From Phycisphaerae bacterium (GTDB lineage Bacteria > Planctomycetota > Phycisphaerae > UBA1845 > UTPLA1), in contig JAUIHO010000017.1 in assembly GCA_030432035.1 (NCBI GenBank), positions 1 through 39,584 of the forward strand: DNA of 39,584 bases. Reading direction: 5' to 3'. Position numbers and translations under genes: made by a program. The notes under the pieces were generated by a model. The model searched no databases, was not told the DNA's origin, and saw nothing but the letters and a program-made list of their open reading frames with translations. Below, piece after piece: positions 8,814 to 17,554 of the stretch (positions are counted from its first letter, which is position 1; each line of letters starts with the position of its first letter).

Positions 8814-9680
8814 CTATTTCACTTCGCCTTCGCGGCACGCGTTTACGACGTGGCGAAGCAAATCGGCCTCGGTAATGATGCCCTTCAGTTCGCCTTCATC
8901 GACGACGGGCAGCGAGCCAAATTTTCTTTTGACCAAGACTTCGGCGACTTCCGCTAAGGTAGCGTCCACTGTCGTGTTCGTGACGTCGGTCGTCATCACA
9001 TCCTGCATCGTGACGTGGCCGCGGGCGCGGGCGGGCATGTCCGCTTCTTCGGCGCGATCGATTTCCATGGTTCCCAGAAACCGTCGCATATCGCGGTCGG
9101 AAACGATTCCGATCAACATACCGCCCTCGACGATGGGGATATGGCGAAAGCGATGGGTATGCATCATGCGGGCCGCATGCAAAAAACCGTCGGTCGGTTT
9201 TAACGTCTTCACGTTCGGCGTCATGTGATCGCGCACGAGTTGCAGCCGCCAACCTTGCATCTTGCAAATCGGCCGATCGTTGAGATAGCACTTGAGGAAG
9301 TCGGTCTCCGTCACGATGCCTGCGAGCCGATCGCGGTAGACCAGTGGAATAGCGCGAATACCGGCGTCGAGCATGAGTTGTGCGCCGTGCTGCAGTGAAT
9401 CTTCGGCGGCCGCCGTACGTGCGGGCGTCGACATGATCTGATCAATGCGCGTGGCACCGATGCGACCGCTGCCGGGCGACGAACTCAGCCGTTCCTCGTC
9501 GTGTTGCATGCCGACGGCCGAAAGCAAATCGCGGTCGGAGACCATGCCGAGGATTTGGCCGCGGTCGACGACGGGCAAGTGCCGAAAATCGTTTTCCTCC
9601 AACAGGGAAATAGCCCTGTCGATGGAATCACTCGGTGCGACGGTTACGACGCGGGTATCGCCAAGTTCGATAAGCTGCAT
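8814..9680 (-). CDS. Four-CBS-domain protein
   Basis: The 288-residue soluble protein is made almost wholly of four CBS motifs, that is two Bateman modules. Their signature strands are HLPVVDRGQILGMVSDRDLL (about 34-53), AIPLVYRDRLAGIVTETDFL, HIPIVEGGMLIGIVSDRDMR and SLPVVDEGELKGIITEADLL near the C-terminus. Such pairs bind adenine nucleotides (AMP, ATP, SAM and similar) and act as energy or signal sensors. No catalytic or channel domain is attached, so it probably regulates a partner in trans. It is monocistronic, ends toward a shared terminator, and is divergent from the HAD phosphatase. The ribosome site before the ATG is weak. Confidence 0.93.
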   Translation of the reverse strand: MQLIELGDTRVVTVAPSDSIDRAISLLEENDFRHLPVVDRGQILGMVSDRDLLSAVGMQHDEERLSSSPGSGRIGATRIDQIMSTPARTAAAEDSLQHGAQLMLDAGIRAIPLVYRDRLAGIVTETDFLKCYLNDRPICKMQGWRLQLVRDHMTPNVKTLKPTDGFLHAARMMHTHRFRHIPIVEGGMLIGIVSDRDMRRFLGTMEIDRAEEADMPARARGHVTMQDVMTTDVTNTTVDATLAEVAEVLVKRKFGSLPVVDEGELKGIITEADLLRHVVNACREGEVK

Positions 9681-9730
9681 AATGGGCAGAGCTCGATCCG
9701 CAAAGAGAAAAAATTCACGAAATTGGTTTC

Positions 9731-9759
9731 ATGATCCGGGTTTGATAGGGGAAAGTCAA
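9731..9759 (-). promoter_or_regulatory. Possible promoter for the CBS gene
   Basis: On the minus strand TTGACT (9759-9754) is followed after 17 bases by GATCAT (9736-9731), a 5/6 and 4/6 match to sigma-70 boxes, about 50 bases before the ATG at 9680. Planctomycete consensus is not well fixed, so this is a tentative site. Confidence 0.4.
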
Positions 9760-9876
9760 CGCGAAAGTTTGAAAACCCGCCCGGCATTTACGACGTGAAT
9801 TTCGGATGAATTTCCGGAATGCGTCACAGCCGGGTAGTACCCACCAGTTTATGTAACGTTAATGAGGTTTTGACGA

Positions 9877-10575
9877 ATGACCCACCCGTCACCGGCGGCC
9901 ATTATCTTCGATTTCGATGGCGTGATGTTCGATACCGAGTTCATGCACGGGCAGGCCTTCGTCGATGTGTTGCAACGCTATGGCGTCGATATTGATCTGC
10001 AGGCGAGCATGCGCGAGTTCATCGGCCATAACGACTGGCTTATCGTCGAACGGTTGATCGAGCGGCACGCGGGATTGGCCGAATTGACGGCGGCGGATTT
10101 GGTGGACGAAAAAACGCGACGCTATTCCGAAATCACGGGCAAAGGATTGGAGCCGTTGCCGGGTTTGCGCGCGTTCATCGACCGCTGGGTCGGCCGCGTG
10201 CCAATGGGGATATGCAGCGGGTCGCGCACGCGCGAGATCGATCGGCTGTTGCGGCTGGCGGGTCTTCGCGAACCGATCGACGTCATCGTTAGCAGTGATG
10301 ATGTAAAGGTATCAAAGCCGGATCCGGCGGGGTATCTAATGACGCGCGAATTGTTGGCGGGCGACGGCGCGCTGGCGGCTGGGCGGTGTTTGGTGTTTGA
10401 AGACAGCCCCGCCGGCGTGCGCGCGGCAACGGCAGCAGGCATGGCGACGGTCGGCGTGCGACGGTCGTATATGGATGAAACCACGCTCGGCGCGTCCGTG
10501 TTGGTGGATGATTTCGCCGAGTTGGTCGACGGGGATACCGAAGCGAAGGTCTTCCGCGCGGCGGGGTTGCAGTGA
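9877..10575 (+). CDS. HAD-family phosphatase (beta-phosphoglucomutase-like)
   Basis: The 232-residue protein has the ordered HAD motifs: motif I IIFDFDGVMFDTE (nucleophile D12, acid/base D14), motif II in MGICSGSR, motif III lysine in DVKVSKPDP, and motif IV FEDSPAGVRAA. The short helical cap between motifs I and II places it in subfamily IA, with phosphoglycolate phosphatase and beta-phosphoglucomutase relatives. The substrate is likely a small phosphorylated metabolite in the cytoplasm. The residue after the catalytic DFDG segment (V-M-F-D-T-E) is the family pattern of sugar-phosphate phosphatases and mutases alike, so which reaction is catalysed remains open. GAGG upstream supports the ATG. 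It converges on the 767-residue protein gene with only 34 bases between. Confidence 0.9.
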   Translation: MTHPSPAAIIFDFDGVMFDTEFMHGQAFVDVLQRYGVDIDLQASMREFIGHNDWLIVERLIERHAGLAELTAADLVDEKTRRYSEITGKGLEPLPGLRAFIDRWVGRVPMGICSGSRTREIDRLLRLAGLREPIDVIVSSDDVKVSKPDPAGYLMTRELLAGDGALAAGRCLVFEDSPAGVRAATAAGMATVGVRRSYMDETTLGASVLVDDFAELVDGDTEAKVFRAAGLQ

Positions 10576-10609
10576 TCGATGCAGTTGATTGCCGCGCCTT
10601 CGGATTATC

Positions 10610-12913
10610 CTATTGAAGGCTCATCGGGTTGCTATTCTCTTCTTCGGCCCGCATTTCGGGCAGCGGTTCGATGCCCAACTTCTTGCAAACGCGTAGATAT
10701 GTTTCGCGGCGATTGAATATTTGTGCGGACGTATCCACGGCATCCTTAATGATGCCCTCGAAGGTCCAGTCGAAATCCAAGCGGTCATTGACGATGCGCT
10801 CGCGGTAGCCATCGAACACCTGTCGGGCGCGGGCCATAAACAACACTGCCGTTTCGTCTTCGTTGACGGCGTAGTTTTCGAGGGCCTTTCCAATGAGCCG
10901 TTGCAAACGACGCAACGTAACGCGATAGTCTCCCAGCTCGCGATCTTCGAGCACTTCTTGTGCTAAGAACGCCTCGTACCCGCGCATATACATCGGGTCG
11001 GGAAACTCCTTCTTGAGGATGTTGAACAACCACTGCCCCATGTTGTCGTCGCCGTACTCGTGCGACGCCAGAATCGAATCGCGCATGAAGCCGACGAAGC
11101 CGGTTCGGAACTGTTCCGACACGTTTGCGTTATTCGGATTGCGCTCGTCCTTCAGATAGTCTTCGGAGATTTCAAAGAACGTGCGCACGAGCGTCGGAAT
11201 GACGCGCAGATCGGGCTGCAATAACGGCGGTTCGCCCAAGTTGGCTTCCGGGCTCATCGCCAGCCGGCCGCGGTGATACATTTTTTGCAGCGCGTAAAAC
11301 TCGAGGCGATCGGTGTTGAGCTTATGAATATCGACCGGGTCGAGCTTGTCGATGCCGATTTCGGAGCCGAGATTCGACCAATAAAGTGCGTGCGTTTCGG
11401 CAAGGCGAAAGTCAAACGTCATGCCGAAGTGGTTTTGCGTGCGCAGCACGCGCATCATCTCGATCTTGAATTCGTCGTGCACGCGCTTGCGGCGAGCGAT
11501 GGCTTCCAACTCTCGGCGCGCGTCGGCATATTTCGGGTCGTCCCAAAGTTCCATAAACGCGGGGAGTTTGTTAACTTGCTCGGCGCTCGATACGCCCGGC
11601 AACTCCAACACATTGTCGCGCACGGCACCGACGAGACCGAGGAAGGTATCACCGTCGGTCGCGTTGAAGCCATAATCTTCCAACTTCGCGACGAAGGTGC
11701 GCATCTCTTCGAAGTAGGGTTTGACCTGTTCGCGCGCGGTGTCGAGGTCGAGCGCAACGCGTTTGTCCCAGTATTGCGTCAGCTTGCGGCGCGCGGCGGA
11801 AATATCTTTGCTGCGCAGGTAGTTGAGAAACTCGTTCTTGCGACGGTCCTGCAGTTCTTCCGGCACCTCCGGCATGGTCAGTACGTTGGTGCGCGTAGCG
11901 TTAATCAACGCATCGAAGACACCGGGCTTGGTCGCGTCGAATTCGTTTTCGGAAATCTTGTTGACGAGCGCTTCGACATCTTCGTTCTCTTGCATTAACT
12001 CGATGAGACCGCCCCCGCCGCGCGATTCCGAAGCGGCAAGGCGCAGTTGATCGATAAACGCGCGGACTTCAGGTAAATCGACATTCAACAAGTCGCGCAG
12101 TGTGCCGATTTCACGGAGAGATACGCCGGGTCGATTCAACCCTTTGACCCATTTAAGTGTTTCATTAAACGGCACATCGATGAGGTCGAGCGCTTCGCCT
12201 GGCTGTAAGCCTGCGAAGCGATATTGCTCGAATAGCGTTTCGAGCGTTTCGTGTTTGAAGATACCGTCGTAGGTTTCCGGCACTGCCGCGAGGATGGCAA
12301 AGTCGTAATCGCGATAAAAATCGCCACGTACGCGGCCGACGCGCACGTAATCGGGCGGCGGCGTGCCCATCGCGTTCTCGGCGATAAGTGCGAATTGCAA
12401 CTTGTAGTATTGGTGCATCTCGTCCATAAAGTCGCCGACTTTGTGGAACAGAATCCAGGCGAACTCTTTATAGAGCTGCGTGTTGTTCGGATTGAGCGGA
12501 ATGCCCTTGTCGCGAATCAGCTCGTAACCGTTCCGCACCCAGCGCCAGCGTTCTTCCGGGCTGCTACAAGTAACGGAAATGTTGTACGCCATGTTCCAGC
12601 CCATGAAGGCCCAGACCTGAGCGAACTTGGGCTGCAGTTTGCAGATCGTCTTAGCCAATTGCAGCGCGTCGAAGATGCGGCCTTGTTCTTTAAGTTTGGT
12701 GGCGCGCATCCACAGCACATCGACCAACGGTGCACGACCGACAGCCAACAGCGGCGTGTAGAGCATCGACATGGCCGTATCTTCGGGAGCGGGCGGCAAC
12801 ACGAGGTGGTGCTCTTTGCGCTGAGCCTGAATCGACGGCGTCATCAGCGTGGTCGAAGCAATCGCCAGCAACGCGATGAAGATGTATACGTATTTTTTGG
12901 TGGCAGGTCGCAT
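10610..12913 (-). CDS. Exported TPR-like protein of the SPFH-ABC operon
   Basis: This 767-residue protein starts with a signal anchor or signal peptide (YVYIFIALLAIASTTLMTPS, about 8-27) and has no other clear membrane segment. The following region (VDVLWMRATKLKEQGRIFDALQLAKTICKLQPKFAQVWAFMGW in pieces, about 63-106) has the helix spacing of TPR repeats. The rest is helical and charged, with WN-, YLK- and DFD-type phrases but no catalytic motif that I recognise. It is the last gene of a minus-strand series behind an ABC-2 permease (95-base gap), so it is likely the periplasmic or membrane-proximal partner of that exporter. AAGGAG lies before the ATG. I know of no named family; function is inferred only from place and export signal. 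Confidence 0.85.
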   Translation of the reverse strand: MRPATKKYVYIFIALLAIASTTLMTPSIQAQRKEHHLVLPPAPEDTAMSMLYTPLLAVGRAPLVDVLWMRATKLKEQGRIFDALQLAKTICKLQPKFAQVWAFMGWNMAYNISVTCSSPEERWRWVRNGYELIRDKGIPLNPNNTQLYKEFAWILFHKVGDFMDEMHQYYKLQFALIAENAMGTPPPDYVRVGRVRGDFYRDYDFAILAAVPETYDGIFKHETLETLFEQYRFAGLQPGEALDLIDVPFNETLKWVKGLNRPGVSLREIGTLRDLLNVDLPEVRAFIDQLRLAASESRGGGGLIELMQENEDVEALVNKISENEFDATKPGVFDALINATRTNVLTMPEVPEELQDRRKNEFLNYLRSKDISAARRKLTQYWDKRVALDLDTAREQVKPYFEEMRTFVAKLEDYGFNATDGDTFLGLVGAVRDNVLELPGVSSAEQVNKLPAFMELWDDPKYADARRELEAIARRKRVHDEFKIEMMRVLRTQNHFGMTFDFRLAETHALYWSNLGSEIGIDKLDPVDIHKLNTDRLEFYALQKMYHRGRLAMSPEANLGEPPLLQPDLRVIPTLVRTFFEISEDYLKDERNPNNANVSEQFRTGFVGFMRDSILASHEYGDDNMGQWLFNILKKEFPDPMYMRGYEAFLAQEVLEDRELGDYRVTLRRLQRLIGKALENYAVNEDETAVLFMARARQVFDGYRERIVNDRLDFDWTFEGIIKDAVDTSAQIFNRRETYLRVCKKLGIEPLPEMRAEEENSNPMSLQ

Positions 12914-13008
12914 ATACCGAGACTCCTTGCTGGAGTTTTAGGCGTCGTTTGATGCCGACGATTTCAGTTTTTCGCCAGCGAATTGCACTGACTGCAGACG
13001 ATGGATTC

Positions 13009-14769
13009 TTAAACCGTCACGGCGGCCAACTCGCGGCGGCGGAATACCAACACCGCAATGAACATCGCCAAACCGCCCTTGAGGACGACGAACTTAGCAA
13101 ATGATAGGCCCAGCGCACCCCAGCCGATGGCCTCGCCGTCCATGACGTGACTCAGTGGCGTCAGATCGCCGAGCGACAATAGCCATTGAAGGATGTCGAC
13201 CACCATTCTGCGAATTTCAAACGACAGCGGCTGAGGGAGCGTCGGATCGTAGTACTCTTCGGCGACGGCGAGCGACTCGGCAACGAAGCCCATCGAATTC
13301 GACAGGATGTACAAAAAGATCAGGATCATCGATCCGACTGGGAACGTGAGAAACGTCGAGGCGAATACGCCGAACGTCGCCAACGATGCCAGCGGAATCA
13401 AAGCAGCCAAACAAGCTTGCAGTAAGTTCGTTTCAAAACTGCCGACGACGTAAAGCACTTTCAAGGCTTCGGGCAGGTCGAACGCCGCCGAAACGGAGCG
13501 CGGATCGATATTCGCAAACTCGACCACGATGGTGCCGTCTTTATTGATGGCGTCGGCGGGGAATTCGATCTCTTTCGTGGTTTCAACGGGTATTGCTTCG
13601 GTGCGTTCGGCACGATCGGGGTCGTCGGCCGCACCAATGGCCCACTGGCACAAGATGGTGTCCTTTTCGAGCACCTGACCCGTGATCGGGTGACGCCATG
13701 CCTGCATCATCGCTTCGGTCATCACGTTATAGCGAATCGACGTGATCATCTCTTCGCCCTGCTTCGGGGCGGGGCCCTTGAGTGTCCAGACCTTGAATCG
13801 CAGTGGCTCAACGCGACAAAAGCGCCCCCAAATTTCAGATCGAATCTGCTCCAAGACCGCATTGGTAGACACAGTCTCGGGAATCATCCCCGCTTCCTGC
13901 CGACGTTTGTATTCGGCGAGAATGGCTTCCTGAAAATCGTCTTCGTCTACTTCCACTTTCAACGTCGCGCGAGAGACCAATACCTGCCGCCGCAGCTCGT
14001 CAAAGCGGCGCAGGTTAACGCGGGTCGATTCGGGTAAGCGCAACAGAATATCTGCGACATCATCGCGCGTGCGGCCCGTGGCATCTTTCATGGCCGTGAC
14101 GATCGGGCTATCCGCCCCGGCAACACCCATGCCCTTCACATCTTCGAGCGACGTGACGAAGCGATCGGCTTGTTCCGGCGTGATGCCGCCTTCGGTGGTC
14201 AGCTCTTGACGCAACGTCGACTTAAAGTCGGACAGAATCAGAATGACGCCGCCATAGGTCAAGATGCCGACGATGATCATCACGCCGACATTCAGCGCCA
14301 TCACGCCGGTCCATTTACCTGCGAGGATTTGCCACCGCGGAACAGGCTTTGCGATGATGCTGTAGATCTGGCGGCTTGCGATTTCGTTTGATAGCGAGCG
14401 GCAGGAAAAGATGACGGTCAGCAGGGCGAGCACGAAACTCGAAAACCCCAGCGAGTACGTCATATACATCTGCACTTGGCCTTTGATGGTGCCATCACCA
14501 TCGGCCGTGAAATAAAACGACGGCACACTGATCAGAATCAGTAGCAGGAAGCCAAAGGCGATGCGAGCGCGCAAACCTTCGGCGAGCGTCGTGCGAGCGA
14601 TGGCCGTGATGTTGCGACCCGCACCGCGCAGCGTCCAGCCGCCGACTTCGCCGCCGCGCTCGGTGAGCGCCTTGCGAATGACGTAAATAATGGCGACGAG
14701 ACCGATGAGGGTACCGAGCCCGATCATCAGCATCGAGAAGTCGTTTAGATCGAAGCCTTTATCAGGCAC
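13009..14769 (-). CDS. ABC-2 type permease with large extracytoplasmic domain
   Basis: The 586-residue protein has an N-terminal membrane helix (about 13-31), then AIARTTLAEGLRARIAFGFLLL and the ABC-2 coupling signature SLSNEIASRQIYSIIAKPVPRWQILAGKWTG (in pieces), typical of GldF/NosY-like permeases. Four helices precede a ~260-residue soluble loop (about 180-440), and a C-terminal block of helices ends in VVLKGGLAMFIAVLVF. The loop is much larger than in most exporters of this class. It forms the membrane channel of the exporter together with the ATPase encoded 81 bases upstream on the same strand. The start is GTG with ACGGAG before it. Cargo is unknown; lipid, peptide or protein export are all possible. 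Confidence 0.88.
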   Translation of the reverse strand: MPDKGFDLNDFSMLMIGLGTLIGLVAIIYVIRKALTERGGEVGGWTLRGAGRNITAIARTTLAEGLRARIAFGFLLLILISVPSFYFTADGDGTIKGQVQMYMTYSLGFSSFVLALLTVIFSCRSLSNEIASRQIYSIIAKPVPRWQILAGKWTGVMALNVGVMIIVGILTYGGVILILSDFKSTLRQELTTEGGITPEQADRFVTSLEDVKGMGVAGADSPIVTAMKDATGRTRDDVADILLRLPESTRVNLRRFDELRRQVLVSRATLKVEVDEDDFQEAILAEYKRRQEAGMIPETVSTNAVLEQIRSEIWGRFCRVEPLRFKVWTLKGPAPKQGEEMITSIRYNVMTEAMMQAWRHPITGQVLEKDTILCQWAIGAADDPDRAERTEAIPVETTKEIEFPADAINKDGTIVVEFANIDPRSVSAAFDLPEALKVLYVVGSFETNLLQACLAALIPLASLATFGVFASTFLTFPVGSMILIFLYILSNSMGFVAESLAVAEEYYDPTLPQPLSFEIRRMVVDILQWLLSLGDLTPLSHVMDGEAIGWGALGLSFAKFVVLKGGLAMFIAVLVFRRRELAAVTV

Positions 14770-14850
14770 GCGAAACTCCGTCGGTTGAAACAGCGTTCAA
14801 AGAAGATACTCGCTGGTGTTAGAAACTGATCGGCCCGCCTGCGACGGCGA

Positions 14851-15999
14851 TTACTCGTCGTCTTTCTTTTTCAATAGTTTGCCAAGCACATCCTGATTGG
14901 CGGCGGGCTGTTGGGTCGGTTCCTGCTCGTCTACCTGTTCCGGCGCATCTTCATCGACTTTGCTGAGTTTAGAGAGGATGTCGGTTTTCGGTTTCGGCGC
15001 AGCGGCAGCCGGTGTCTCATCGGCGGCTTCGGTCTTGTTGTTGCCTGCGTCCACCAAGGCGTTGACCAGAGCGTCGCCTTGTTGCGCGCCTTCACCAGAC
15101 AGGAACGACGGCGCGTCGGCGGTATCTTCGGCACCGCTGGTCGCCAGTTGTTTTTGTTGGGCGTCGGCAATCACGCGGAAGAACAGATTTTCCAGTCGGT
15201 CGGTCGGGTGATCGACCTTCTTCACGTGCTTGCCCGATTTTTCGATGATCTGGCGTATTTGCTGCAGCGTCGCTTCGTCGAGTTGATCGGCGACGATCTG
15301 CGTCGTGTCTTGCCGCTTCAATAGTTCGTTGACTTGCCCAACAGCCTGTTGTTTGCCGCCGTACATGATTAGCACGCGATCGCAAACGTCTTCAACGTCA
15401 GCCAATAGGTGGCTACATAGAATGACGGTTTTGCCGCGCTCGCCAAGCTCTTTGATGACATTTTTGACTTTGAGCGTACCGGCCGGGTCGAGACCCGACG
15501 TGGGTTCGTCGAGGATGAGCAAGTCGGGGTCGTTGACCAAAGCTTGGGCCAGGCCGATGCGGCGCGCCATCCCTTTGGAATAGGTGCCGACCGGGCGCTT
15601 GGCGGCGTTGCGCAGGCCGACTTTGTCGATCAATTGCTCAGTACGGCGACGGCGCTCGACGCGGTCGAGCTTGAAGAGCCGACCGTAGTAGTCGAGGGTT
15701 TCGTATGCGTTTAGGTAACGGTAGAGGTAAGACTCTTCCGGCATAAAGCCGATGCGTGCTTTGATGGCTGTGTCGGTCGGCAGCTTTCCGAAAACGCGCG
15801 CGACGCCGGAGGTCGGATACAGCAAGCCCAATAGCATCTTGATGGTCGTGGACTTTCCTGAGCCGTTGGGGCCCAACAGGCCGAAGATTTCCTTCGGCTG
15901 CACGTTCATATCGAGCTCGTCGACGGCCTTAACTTTGGCGCGACCCCAGAAGTCGTTAAAGACTTTGCTGAGTGAGATGCATTCCACGACGTGATTCAT
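14851..15999 (-). CDS. ABC transporter ATPase with acidic C-terminal tail
   Basis: The 382-residue protein has an intact nucleotide-binding domain: Walker A GPNGSGKST (43-51), the signature YSKGMARRIGLAQAL (about 140-154), Walker B DLLILDEPTSGLDP (about 159-172) and the switch histidine in VILCSHLLADVED. It should energise the ABC-2 permease encoded just downstream. Beyond the usual ~240 residues there is a tail of about 140 residues, rich in Ala, Asp, Glu and Lys, ending in two short LxKLxK-type segments (ILSKLSKVDED; DVLGKLLKKKDDE). The repeat may be a docking helix. The gap of 148 bases to the upstream SPFH gene could hold an internal promoter. Confidence 0.95.
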   Translation of the reverse strand: MNHVVECISLSKVFNDFWGRAKVKAVDELDMNVQPKEIFGLLGPNGSGKSTTIKMLLGLLYPTSGVARVFGKLPTDTAIKARIGFMPEESYLYRYLNAYETLDYYGRLFKLDRVERRRRTEQLIDKVGLRNAAKRPVGTYSKGMARRIGLAQALVNDPDLLILDEPTSGLDPAGTLKVKNVIKELGERGKTVILCSHLLADVEDVCDRVLIMYGGKQQAVGQVNELLKRQDTTQIVADQLDEATLQQIRQIIEKSGKHVKKVDHPTDRLENLFFRVIADAQQKQLATSGAEDTADAPSFLSGEGAQQGDALVNALVDAGNNKTEAADETPAAAAPKPKTDILSKLSKVDEDAPEQVDEQEPTQQPAANQDVLGKLLKKKDDE

Positions 16000-16147
16000 A
16001 ACGGCTGTCGTCTCGCTTTCATCGCGGCCACTCGGGGCGGAAGCCGGTCTCGGTTAGCCGAACACGGCTTACTGGTGCGATCGGTTTGTTATACGCCCAC
16101 GCGCCTTTTCGGTCTTGTCATCGGCAGGCGATCGACCGAGTGCGTTA

Positions 16148-17554
16148 TTAACGCGTCGGCATCGACGGAACCACGTCGATATCGTCCGTATTGACGCGGG
16201 TCGCCGCGTCACGCATGGCGTCCCGGTCGGGAGCGGCCTTGCTGTCGTCGCGCGGGATGTGCAAACGAATTTGCTCGCCCGGCGGAACGTACATCTTGGT
16301 GACGCCTTCGCGTGCCAAGGCCAAACCGATGATCTCTTCGGTGCGGCGCGACAGAAAGACGCCCGGGTTTTTCAGGTATTCCGGCAAGACCGCACGCAGG
16401 CGTTCTTCATCGCCTTGCACGTCTTGCACGATGCTTTGTTTGAGGATGCGCGCGTCATTAACGATGGTGCGCACATCGCCCGAAGCATCAGCCAGGAGCT
16501 CGTTAACTCTCTTCGTTTGCTCGTCGAGTTGCGCTTTCAGGTCGCCTGCGGATTCACCCTTCGCCGCGATCTTCAACATCAACTGAAACTCTTTGTCGAT
16601 CGCGTTGGCGATGGCGGCGTGATTGCCGCCGGCGGTTTGAATCAACCGCGCTTCGCGGTTGCTGCGTGCCTTGGCCAACTGTTGCGCTTTGCGCGTTTCG
16701 GCCTGAAAGACGGCGTCAAAAGCGCCTTGCGTTTGTCGCGGCGGGAAGACGGCTTCGAGGTCTTGGTACTTCACGGCGATGATGCCGTTCTCGCGCAGGC
16801 GAATGCCGAGCGGTGTGCCGGCTGCTTCGAGCGCTTCGAGTTTCTCGTTTAACCGACGTTCGACCGCATTGATAAACTCTTCCTGTTCGACACCGCGAAT
16901 GGCAAGGGCGGGCCAGTTGGCGGCCGTTTCGATTGCGGCGTTACGTGCGAGGTTGTTAAGGATTGTGTACTCAGGATAGTTCTCATACGCCGGCGTGGCA
17001 CGATTCGGGTCAACGCCGGCCGGTCGTTCGCGCGGCATGTCGTAAACGTTCTTGAGATAATCGAGCACGCCCGCTTCGGTTACGCGGTATTGCACCTTCA
17101 AAGCTGCGTGCAACACATTCGCGTCGCCAGTGACGAGATAGTCATCCGCCTCCGGCTTTAGGTTGCCGAACTTCATGCCGATCTTCTTGCTGGCCCGCTC
17201 GGCGTCGGTCAGGTTCAACATGAACTCGAACGGCAAGTTGCGCTCTTTGGTGTCGACCTTCTCAACGCGGTCGATCGGGTACGGCCAGGACCAACCCCAG
17301 CCCGACGTATTCACGCCGGTGCCTGCACCCTTCACGATGCGGCCGAAGCGATACACCACAGCTGCTTCACCGGGTTCTACGGCATACCATCCGCTCAGGA
17401 AATACAGCACGACCAAAACGAACATCACCAGCTTCAGAATGCCGAAGCTTTTGCGAAGCGCATTGACCAACTCGGTGCTGCCGAATTCATCGCCGTGATG
17501 ATCGTGCGGCAGTTGAGCGCTTCCGTGCGTGTGGGTGGTGTCTTCATTCGCCAT
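16148..17554 (-). CDS. SPFH/Band 7 membrane protein (HflK-like)
   Basis: Residues 1-25 are His-rich (HTHGSAQLPHDHHGDE), then comes one membrane helix (ILKLVMFVLVVLYFLSGWYAV) and the SPFH domain beginning VEPGEAAVVYRFGRI. The PYPIDRVEKVD phrase is the HflK/HflC pattern of the loop after the first strands, and the latter half (FPPRQTQGAFDAVFQAETRKAQQLAKARS) is the helical region that drives ring assembly. Total length is 468 residues from the ATG at 17554, which has GAGGGAG at good distance; an ATG at 17575 in the same frame lacks a ribosome site. The gene overlaps the HflC-like gene by 11 bases, so translation is probably coupled. In other bacteria such proteins form a membrane-bound cage around FtsH; here they sit beside an ABC exporter. 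Confidence 0.9.
   Translation of the reverse strand: MANEDTTHTHGSAQLPHDHHGDEFGSTELVNALRKSFGILKLVMFVLVVLYFLSGWYAVEPGEAAVVYRFGRIVKGAGTGVNTSGWGWSWPYPIDRVEKVDTKERNLPFEFMLNLTDAERASKKIGMKFGNLKPEADDYLVTGDANVLHAALKVQYRVTEAGVLDYLKNVYDMPRERPAGVDPNRATPAYENYPEYTILNNLARNAAIETAANWPALAIRGVEQEEFINAVERRLNEKLEALEAAGTPLGIRLRENGIIAVKYQDLEAVFPPRQTQGAFDAVFQAETRKAQQLAKARSNREARLIQTAGGNHAAIANAIDKEFQLMLKIAAKGESAGDLKAQLDEQTKRVNELLADASGDVRTIVNDARILKQSIVQDVQGDEERLRAVLPEYLKNPGVFLSRRTEEIIGLALAREGVTKMYVPPGEQIRLHIPRDDSKAAPDRDAMRDAATRVNTDDIDVVPSMPTR

Noticed and set aside
9445..9798. Plus-strand frame opposite the CBS gene as a small gene
   Set aside because: It is a shadow of the CBS repeats and continues into the promoter region without a ribosome site.
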